DNA of 64,000 nucleotides from Flavobacterium sp. NRK1 (GTDB lineage: Bacteria > Bacteroidota > Bacteroidia > Flavobacteriales > Flavobacteriaceae), in assembly GCF_024054175.1 (NCBI RefSeq), contig NZ_JAMXLA010000001.1, positions 3,036,652-3,100,651 of the forward strand, read 5' to 3'. The notes beneath the pieces are model-generated. The model did no database searches, was not told the origin of the DNA, and saw nothing but the letters and a program-made list of their open reading frames with translations. Of this stretch, positions 7,575 to 13,812 are shown in pieces. The stretch's first letter is position 1; each line of letters starts with the position of its first letter. Made by a program: the position numbers and the translations under genes.

Positions 7575-9803
7575 TTAAATTTCAGCCTCTCTTTTTATAA
7601 AGTTAACAGTTATTATCACTCCGTTATCTGAAGCTATGTTAAAGCTTCCATCCAGTTGCTCTGCCAGGCCAATCATCAGATTCATTCCTAAAGAATCTCG
7701 TTCGGCACTATCAAAATCAGGCTGTAAACCAATTCCGTTATCAGCAATCTGTAAAGTATATTTGCAATTAGATTTCTCTTTTAATACTATACTGATTAAT
7801 CCTTTATTTTCAGGAAACGCATATTTAATTGCATTACTTATAGCTTCGTTTAAAATAAGCCCTAAAGGAACAGCCTGAGCAACATCCAGTTCAATAGGTT
7901 CTGTTTCAAAAGTAAATTTAATCTTATTATCAGTACCAAAACTATCCTTTAAGTAGTTCACTAATTCCTGAATGTACCATGACATATCTATACTCGAAAG
8001 ATTTTCAGTTTGATACAGTTTCTGATGAATAAGAGACATGGCGTGCATGCGATGCTGACTGTTTTGTATAGCCAGTAATGCATCTTCATTTTCAAGATAC
8101 GCAGATTGCGTATTCAATAAACTTATTACTATCTGCAGGTTGTTTTTTACTCTATGGTGTATTTCTTTTAAAAGCCATTCTTTTTCATCAACAAGCTGTC
8201 TTAATTTTTTATTCTGCCTATTTATCTCGGCACGTTTTTGCTCTAATATAGTATTGCTTTTACGTTTCATACAGTATCTGCTGTAAAGCAAAATAGATAG
8301 AATAAATAAAATTATAAGGCCTGCAATAAACACATATCTTATAACAAGTTCGTTATGCAGTCTTGTTTCCTGTAATATTCCTTTCTGCTTTAATAGCTTT
8401 ATATTTTTGTCCTTTTTATCGGTTTCATATTTAACCTGAAGATCAGATAATTGTTTTGTTCTTTCAAGGTTAAAAAGAGAATCATTTAATTGCTTATACA
8501 TTTTTAAATGATTAAAAGCTCCCTGATAATTGCCGGTAGCAGAATCTGATTTATAGTATGTCCTTTCCAGCTGGGAAAGGTTATAAAGATCATTATTTAA
8601 TTTTGCGAGTTCCTTTAATTTATTTATATATACATAAGTTTTATCTGCCTGACCTGTTTTTAATAAAAAATGTATCATTGCATAATACATTTTTTCCTGT
8701 TCAATATGATCTTTATATTTAAGATTATTTACATCATTACTACACTTTACTAACTGATCGTAGTACGGCTTGGCTTTATTATATTTTTTTAAGCTGCAGT
8801 AAACTAATATATAAAGTGATGGATATTCGGCATTGCAGTTTTTATCTGAATAGTATTTATAAGAACTATTTAAAACCTCCAGTGCTTCAGCATTCTTACC
8901 TCTGCTATAAAGCCCACGTGCTGTATTAAGGGTTATAGCATTTACAGCCTCTGCATCGTTACACTTTTTAGCTATTACTATTGCTTTTTTATAATATTCT
9001 ACTGATTTATCGTAAATTTTTAACTCCGAATATATAGTTCCTAAAAGGTCATATATGAGGTTAAGCCACTTTTCATTACCATTTAAATTTTCGGTTATTT
9101 TTTCTGCTGCCAATGCATAAGACAAAGCATTTTTATAATTACCCTGAACTCTGAAATTCAGCGATAGCATGGTGTATTCTTTAAAAACATCATGTCTTTT
9201 AATACGCTTTTTTATTTTAATAGCCTGTTTTGCAAATTTTATAGATGTAGCAGGATCATCAATAGAATTATGAATGATTGACAGTTCAACAAATGTTTCC
9301 GCTTCATCATAAAATGCACCTGTTTCTCTGTATAACTGTATTGCCTTTTTATAATATTCTTCTTTTTTAGAAGTTTCATTCTCTGGCATATTATATCCTA
9401 AAGAAATATAAACAGCTGCCTGTTCTTTTTTAAGGTCATTTTTAATAGCATATTCTAAAGCTTTGTTTTTTAATTTAACTGCCAAATCCTTGTGCCCTCT
9501 TTCCTTTGCAATTTCGCCATCAAGCAGCATACTTTGTGCTATATTTTCCTTTAAATCAAATTTCCTGCTTATTTGTATTGATTGATTATTAAGTAATGAA
9601 GCACTGTCCAGATCGGTTTTAAATTCTCCTTCTTTTTCAAGACAATACCTTGCTGCTTTCAAATAAAGATCCGCTTTTTCTACATCATTTTTTTTATAAA
9701 CTATACCTTTCATGACTTTATTAAAGTGCTCTTTATCCATTGACTGGCTTAAAACACTTAAAGTAAGAAATAAAGTAAAAAAGATTATTAATTTAAGTTT
9801 CAT
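7575..9803 (-). CDS. TPR-containing membrane sensor histidine kinase, HisKA_2 family
   Basis: I place the start at the ATG at 9803 (742 aa) because it gives a clean signal peptide (MKLKLIIFFTLFLTLSVLSQS) and lies 4 bp after the upstream stop; the longer frame would overlap that gene. The exported part, to about residue 500, is a series of TPR-like helical repeats. One membrane segment follows (VFIAGLIILFILSILL), then a HisKA_2 domain with EIHHRVKNNLQ as H-box and an HATPase domain with NEAISNAIKYA and DNGIGL. HisKA_2 kinases with TPR sensors are common in Bacteroidota. It should phosphorylate Asp58 of the adjacent response regulator. The signal is unknown, and TPRs suggest a protein or peptide partner. 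Confidence 0.9.
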   Translation of the reverse strand: MKLKLIIFFTLFLTLSVLSQSMDKEHFNKVMKGIVYKKNDVEKADLYLKAARYCLEKEGEFKTDLDSASLLNNQSIQISRKFDLKENIAQSMLLDGEIAKERGHKDLAVKLKNKALEYAIKNDLKKEQAAVYISLGYNMPENETSKKEEYYKKAIQLYRETGAFYDEAETFVELSIIHNSIDDPATSIKFAKQAIKIKKRIKRHDVFKEYTMLSLNFRVQGNYKNALSYALAAEKITENLNGNEKWLNLIYDLLGTIYSELKIYDKSVEYYKKAIVIAKKCNDAEAVNAITLNTARGLYSRGKNAEALEVLNSSYKYYSDKNCNAEYPSLYILVYCSLKKYNKAKPYYDQLVKCSNDVNNLKYKDHIEQEKMYYAMIHFLLKTGQADKTYVYINKLKELAKLNNDLYNLSQLERTYYKSDSATGNYQGAFNHLKMYKQLNDSLFNLERTKQLSDLQVKYETDKKDKNIKLLKQKGILQETRLHNELVIRYVFIAGLIILFILSILLYSRYCMKRKSNTILEQKRAEINRQNKKLRQLVDEKEWLLKEIHHRVKNNLQIVISLLNTQSAYLENEDALLAIQNSQHRMHAMSLIHQKLYQTENLSSIDMSWYIQELVNYLKDSFGTDNKIKFTFETEPIELDVAQAVPLGLILNEAISNAIKYAFPENKGLISIVLKEKSNCKYTLQIADNGIGLQPDFDSAERDSLGMNLMIGLAEQLDGSFNIASDNGVIITVNFIKREAEI

Positions 9804-9807
9804 AAAA

Positions 9808-10479
9808 TTACTGATTTTGTACAGCATGATTCTTTGATATAATATAACACACAAGCATAGATCCTCCTGCTAATAAAATAGCAGCTAAACCAAAATATTT
9901 TCCTGCAAAAGCACCGGTTAAACAGCCTAATAAAAACCCTGATATTGTTATAAGCTGTTTTTTAAAGCTTATAACATTCTCGGTACTTTTAAAGCCTTTA
10001 AAAAGCAATGCACCTAAATCCAGAGATGCCTGCGTAACATTGCCAGTCATCATTGTAGTTGGTCCATATGTAGCTTTGCTAAATAGTTTACCAAATGCAT
10101 TTTGTAATCCTAATGCAAAAACAATAAGTAAAATTATAATATACATTACCAGCTTTTGTTCATTTTCCTGATTATAAAATAACGCAATAAAACCCGCTGC
10201 AATAAGCAATAAACATTCTACAAACAGTAGTTTATTACTTTTTACTTTGCCAGACATAAGTCCTCCGGTAATTACAGCTATAATAAATATGGGAAAGGTA
10301 ATTAATTTTATCCATGCATCAATATCTCCACCTGTAGCCATTTGGTAAGCAAATACTATAAAGTTTCCCGTTACGTGTGCAGAAAAGATATTATCACCGG
10401 CTATAAAAGTTACGATATCACAATAGCCGGCTACAGCAGCAAGCATTAATGTAACAGTATTAATATTTTTCTGTTCCAT
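9808..10479 (-). CDS. YoaK family (DUF1275) membrane protein
   Basis: A 223-aa integral membrane protein with six or seven hydrophobic segments. The N-terminal segment with AAVAGYCDIVTFI and HVTGNF, and the central MMTGNVTQASLDLG, are the conserved motifs of the YoaK/DUF1275 family. Function is not known; transport has been suggested for the family. It lies 6 bp after dps and 4 bp before the histidine kinase, so it belongs to the same transcript. Confidence 0.85.
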   Translation of the reverse strand: MEQKNINTVTLMLAAVAGYCDIVTFIAGDNIFSAHVTGNFIVFAYQMATGGDIDAWIKLITFPIFIIAVITGGLMSGKVKSNKLLFVECLLLIAAGFIALFYNQENEQKLVMYIIILLIVFALGLQNAFGKLFSKATYGPTTMMTGNVTQASLDLGALLFKGFKSTENVISFKKQLITISGFLLGCLTGAFAGKYFGLAAILLAGGSMLVCYIISKNHAVQNQ

Positions 10480-10485
10480 ATATCT

Positions 10486-10959
10486 TTATTTTAAGTGTGA
10501 GCGCAGCATCCAGGCCATTTTTTCGTGAGTTTCCATAAGTCCGGTAATATAATCGCTGGTGCCATAATCTTTTAGTTCATTTGCAAACCTTTGAATGTTT
10601 TCTCTCAGATAAATAATAATACTTTCATGGTCAGATAGCAGTTCTTTAATAAAACCTGTACTATCATTCTTCTCTCTTGATACTTCGCTTAAATGAGTTA
10701 ACTGAAGAAACTCTTTTAAAGTGCCAGGAGTATGATGACCTAATATCCTTATTCTTTCAGCGACACTATCAACTATTTCTTCAAGCTCGGTATATTGTTG
10801 TTCAAAAAATAAATGCTTGTTATAAAAATCAGGCCCTTCAACATTCCAGTGTGCATTGCGGGTTTTTGTATATAATACAAACTCATCGGCTAAAACCTTA
10901 CTTAATGTTTCAGTTACATCGACTAAATGATTTTTTTTAATTCCAACAAGAGATTCCAT
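10486..10959 (-). CDS. dps: Dps family ferritin-like DNA-protection protein
   Basis: A 157-aa protein that should form a dodecameric shell, oxidise Fe2+ with peroxide and store the iron. The ferroxidase ligands are visible: His37 in NAHWNV, His49, Asp64 and Glu68 in IVDSVAERI. The length and the closing MAWMLRSHL helix fit the MrgA/Dps branch. No Lys-rich N-terminal tail is present, so direct DNA binding is uncertain. It is the first gene of a leftward set that goes on to yoaK, a kinase, two sigma54 activators and a GNAT. A dyad and a sigma54-like -24 element lie upstream, so I infer stress-induced expression through the activators encoded in the same set. Confidence 0.92.
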   Translation of the reverse strand: MESLVGIKKNHLVDVTETLSKVLADEFVLYTKTRNAHWNVEGPDFYNKHLFFEQQYTELEEIVDSVAERIRILGHHTPGTLKEFLQLTHLSEVSREKNDSTGFIKELLSDHESIIIYLRENIQRFANELKDYGTSDYITGLMETHEKMAWMLRSHLK

Positions 10960-11041
10960 ATTTTTTATTTAGTTGTTAATAATGACTATAATACCTGTTT
11001 CCAAAAATTTCTTATTTGAAAAATATTCTTGTAATACAGTT

Positions 11042-11057
11042 ATCTATTACTTTGCCA
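11042..11057 (-). promoter_or_regulatory. Weak candidate sigma54 promoter of the dps operon
   Basis: Minus-strand TGGCAAAGTAATAGAT has a perfect TGGCA -24 half, but the -12 dinucleotide is GA, not GC. The support is position: it stands 63 bp from the dyad at 11111-11126, against 64 bp in the hydrolase promoter. Leader would be about 70 nt. Confidence 0.35.
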
Positions 11058-11110
11058 AACACATAAATATTTTATTTATAGATATTTAAGTGTTTTACTT
11101 ATTTTTAAAT

Positions 11111-11126
11111 TTACGATATATCGTTA
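11111..11126. promoter_or_regulatory. Inverted repeat TTACGATATATCGTTA, candidate upstream activator site
   Basis: The core ACGATATATCGT is a perfect 12-bp palindrome. It matches the 4205-4220 dyad at 14 of 16 positions and has the same place relative to a sigma54-like -24 element, here upstream of dps. Confidence 0.5.
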
Positions 11127-11164
11127 AATTGTTTTTTAACTTATAATAAGTAAATTTTTAATAC

Positions 11165-11178
11165 ATGATATTTATCAG
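11165..11178 (+). promoter_or_regulatory. Fnr-type box upstream of the 603-aa gene
   Basis: ATGATATTTATCAG is the reverse-complement form of the box at 13747 and 16201 with one end base changed. A -7 element AATATTTG ends at 11208, 36.5 bp from the box centre, the same spacing as in the ccoI, ccoS and hemN promoters. Confidence 0.65.
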
Positions 11179-11208
11179 GTTTTTACCGGCTTCAGAATTT
11201 AATATTTG

Positions 11209-11226
11209 CTGATTAATTTTAATCAG
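11209..11226 (+). promoter_or_regulatory. Inverted repeat filling the leader of the 603-aa gene
   Basis: CTGATTAA and TTAATCAG arms (8 bp, perfect) surround a 2-nt spacer. The repeat begins directly after the -7 element and ends 5 bp before the ATG at 11232. It can be an operator or a leader hairpin. Confidence 0.5.
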
Positions 11227-11231
11227 GAAAT

Positions 11232-13043
11232 ATGATAAACCGTAAATTACACAATTTCCATATCCCGGTTATGGGACTTGCCTATACTATTGATAGCCCT
11301 ATAAAATTGGCTCATTTTGGGATAGATTCTGTTATTTCAATTATTGACGATGAATTGATGGAAAAAATGAATGCTTTTTATAGTGAAAAGTTTGATATTC
11401 CATACAGGCATATAACTACGAAAATAAATGATTACAGAGCAGAACGAATAACATCTTATTTAAATACAGTAGACAAAATAGTTAAAAAGAAATATACAGA
11501 ATTTTGCACTGAACTTTCGGAAAACAAGCACATTCTTAATGATTTTATAGCTATGCTTCCGCCTATGTCAGCTATAAAGAAAGGATTACAATTTTATGTT
11601 TCCAGTCAGTTTAATAAGGCGAATGAGATTCGTAATTTTTTATCTCAATATTTTACTCCTGGCAATATAGATGTTAATATAATGACTAAAGTGGACAAAG
11701 CTAATTATAATAAAAACGAAGCTTTATCCACAATTTATAATGATGCCCATGCTTCTCTTAGAGGTTATGCTAATAGTAAGCTTTGTTCTTCCTTAGTGCT
11801 TTCGGCAGGTATGAATCCTTCATTATATAATTATATAGCAGATTTTGATGACTTTTTTCCTGATGCAAATGGAAGTATTAAGAAGAAGATTATACTTAAA
11901 GTCAGTGATTTTAGGTCGGCACTCATTCAGGGAAATTTTCTGGCTAAAAAAGGCATTTGGGTATCTGAATACAGGATTGAATCGGGTTTGAACTGCGGAG
12001 GCCATGCATTTGCTACTGAAGGTCTATTGTTAGGGCCAATTTTGCAGGAGTTTAAACAAAGAAAGAATGAGCTTATAAATATTTCACATGAATTATTAAT
12101 TAAGGCTCTCTTACAGAAAAATAAAGTAGTCCCAAAAATTCCGATGGACTTAAAAATAACAGTTCAGGGAGGTATAGGTACAGCGAGTGAACATGATTTT
12201 TTACTAAAACATTATACTATTGATTCGGTAGGCTGGGGGTCTCCGTTTCTGCTAGTGCCCGAAGCTACTTCAACAGACACTGCCACCAGAAAATTATTGG
12301 CTGGTTCAGACTCTTCAGCATTTTACAGAAGTGAGATATCACCCTTAGGAGTACCTTTTAATACAGTAAAAGGTGCTACAAATGAGTATTTTAAAACTGA
12401 ACGTATTATAAATAATAAACCGGGTAGCTCATGTCCTAAAAAATTACTGGCATTAAGCAAAGAATATGATGAAACCGGTATTTGCACAGCTTCGCACAAA
12501 TATCAGCGCATAAAGCTTAGTGAGCTGGAAAATTTAAAAGATACTATAACCGAAGATGAATACAAAAACAGAAAAGATATTATTACAGTAAAATCTTGTT
12601 TATGTGTAGGGCTGGCTAATCCGGCATATATTGAAAACAATATTAAAATTAAAGGAGAAGAACAGGGAGTGGTTATTTGTCCCGGACCAAATATGGCTTA
12701 TTTTGATAAAGAAGTTTCGCTTAAAGATATGGTTCGTCATATTTATGGATATCACTCTGTTTTGGCAAAAGGGTACCGCCCGAATATGTTTATTAAAGAA
12801 TTGCAACTCTATATAGATTACCTGATCGAAGATATTAAAAAGAGTAGCAGCTTATATTCTATACAACAAATTAAAAAGTGGAGTGTTTTTAAAAATAATC
12901 TGCTAGAAGGAACAGAATATTATGAAAGCGTTTTTATGTCTGTAAATGACACAAATAATGTTGAAGAATTAAAACATTATAAAAAGAGGATAAAAGAAAT
13001 CATGATCCCTGAGGCAGAAATTGTAACTAGCCTACAAGTTTAG
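11232..13043 (+). CDS. Uncharacterised 603-aa protein, possible FMN/TIM-barrel oxidoreductase
   Basis: I do not recognise a characterised homologue. The protein is soluble, with no signal peptide. The middle part, about residues 245-345, has SGLNCGGHAF, then VQGGIGTASEHDF and GWGSPFLLVPEA. These Gly-rich turns after hydrophobic strands are what FMN-binding TIM barrels (glutamate synthase and nitronate monooxygenase types) use for phosphate binding, so I infer such a fold at low confidence. Cys near 401, 418, 456, 458 and 483, the last in VVICPGPN, could hold a metal or Fe-S cluster. The C-terminal 110 residues are helical. Upstream is an Fnr-type promoter like those of ccoI, ccoS and hemN, so expression at low oxygen is expected. 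The gene overlaps the convergent fnr-like gene by 17 bp. Confidence 0.7.
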   Translation: MINRKLHNFHIPVMGLAYTIDSPIKLAHFGIDSVISIIDDELMEKMNAFYSEKFDIPYRHITTKINDYRAERITSYLNTVDKIVKKKYTEFCTELSENKHILNDFIAMLPPMSAIKKGLQFYVSSQFNKANEIRNFLSQYFTPGNIDVNIMTKVDKANYNKNEALSTIYNDAHASLRGYANSKLCSSLVLSAGMNPSLYNYIADFDDFFPDANGSIKKKIILKVSDFRSALIQGNFLAKKGIWVSEYRIESGLNCGGHAFATEGLLLGPILQEFKQRKNELINISHELLIKALLQKNKVVPKIPMDLKITVQGGIGTASEHDFLLKHYTIDSVGWGSPFLLVPEATSTDTATRKLLAGSDSSAFYRSEISPLGVPFNTVKGATNEYFKTERIINNKPGSSCPKKLLALSKEYDETGICTASHKYQRIKLSELENLKDTITEDEYKNRKDIITVKSCLCVGLANPAYIENNIKIKGEEQGVVICPGPNMAYFDKEVSLKDMVRHIYGYHSVLAKGYRPNMFIKELQLYIDYLIEDIKKSSSLYSIQQIKKWSVFKNNLLEGTEYYESVFMSVNDTNNVEELKHYKKRIKEIMIPEAEIVTSLQV

Positions 13044-13713
13044 ATAATTTATTTCTGTCCGGTATAATTATTTTTTTGCCGGACAGTTTTATTACTCCTG
13101 TTTTATTAAAATCAGACAATAGTCGTATGCAGCTTTCAGTTGCGGTGCCAACTATTCCTGCCAGTTCTTCACGTGAAAGTTTAATTTTTAAGCTTTTATC
13201 ATCTTCAAAACCAAAGGTATCATAAAGATATATCAACGTTTCTGCTAAACGTTGTTTTACGGATTTTTGAGCCATAGTTACCAAATGCTCATCGGCTTCT
13301 TTAAGGTCACCGCAAATAGTTTTCATAACATTCATTGAAAACTGGTTATTTTGGTTAAAAAGTCCCATTATCTCTGATTTAGGTATAAAGCATACCTCCA
13401 TATCTTCAAGTGCAATTGCACTAAGATTTACAGGTTCTTCACTTATCATAGACCGTTGTCCAAGCAATTCACCTTTGGTAATAAGTTTCACAATCTGGTC
13501 GTTGCCATTAGCACTTAACTTTGTTAGCTTGCATACACCGTCTTTAATGCAAAAAATACCATTTACATTTTCACCCTCTGTAAAAATAGGTTCCCCTTTT
13601 TTTATGCTGTATGATGATTTACAATTGGCAATTTTGAGTAATTCATCTTTGTTCAGTGCTTTTAAAGAGCTGAATTCCCTAACGATACATTGTTCACATT
13701 TACTCATAATCAT
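13027..13713 (-). CDS. Crp/Fnr family transcriptional regulator, probable oxygen or redox sensor
   Basis: I choose the ATG at 13713 (228 aa; the one at 13707 is equally good) because a -7 element lies just upstream and the longer frame would run into ccoI. The N-terminus reads MIMSKCEQCIVREF. Counted from the second Met there are Cys4, Cys7 and Cys29, with two more later (FCIKDGVCKL), so an Fe-S or thiol sensor is possible. A cNMP-type beta-roll, the long dimer helix and a winged HTH follow. The recognition helix GTATESCIRLLSDF keeps the Glu and Arg that contact DNA in FNR and CRP, but the FNR Ser contact is Ile. The gene is divergent from ccoI and shares with it the box at 13747-13760. Confidence 0.88.
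   Translation of the reverse strand: MIMSKCEQCIVREFSSLKALNKDELLKIANCKSSYSIKKGEPIFTEGENVNGIFCIKDGVCKLTKLSANGNDQIVKLITKGELLGQRSMISEEPVNLSAIALEDMEVCFIPKSEIMGLFNQNNQFSMNVMKTICGDLKEADEHLVTMAQKSVKQRLAETLIYLYDTFGFEDDKSLKIKLSREELAGIVGTATESCIRLLSDFNKTGVIKLSGKKIIIPDRNKLSKLVG
13055..13086 (+). terminator. Hairpin after the 603-aa gene, inside the end of the fnr-like gene
   Basis: CTGTCCGG and CCGGACAG form a perfect 8-bp stem with a 16-nt loop, 11 bp after the stop at 13043 and followed by TTTTATT. It lies within the C-terminal codons of the convergent regulator gene. Confidence 0.45.
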
Positions 13714-13728
13714 ACCTGATTGTTTAGG

Positions 13729-13736
13729 CAAATTTA
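13729..13736 (-). promoter_or_regulatory. -7 element of the fnr-like gene
   Basis: Minus strand TAAATTTG fits the Bacteroidota TAnnTTTG element exactly. It predicts a start near 13725 and leaves the Fnr-type box over the -33 region, a repressing position. Confidence 0.5.
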
Positions 13737-13746
13737 CATAAGTTGT

Positions 13747-13760
13747 ATGATAAATATCAT
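13747..13760. promoter_or_regulatory. Fnr-type box between the fnr-like gene and ccoI
   Basis: ATGATAAATATCAT, a dyad with ATGAT/ATCAT arms, is identical over 14 bp to the box upstream of ccoS. A -7-like CAATTTTG ends at 13790, 36.5 bp from the centre, and predicts a 19-nt leader for ccoI. Confidence 0.75.
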
Positions 13761-13812
13761 ATTTTATTGCAGGTAATCTCATCAATTTTGTTTCAGGTAA
13801 AATTGAGCAGAT

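Noticed and set aside
9804..9854. Longer start of the histidine kinase at 9854
   Set aside because: It would overlap the yoaK-like gene by 47 bp and put extra residues before a clean signal peptide; the ATG at 9803 fits better.
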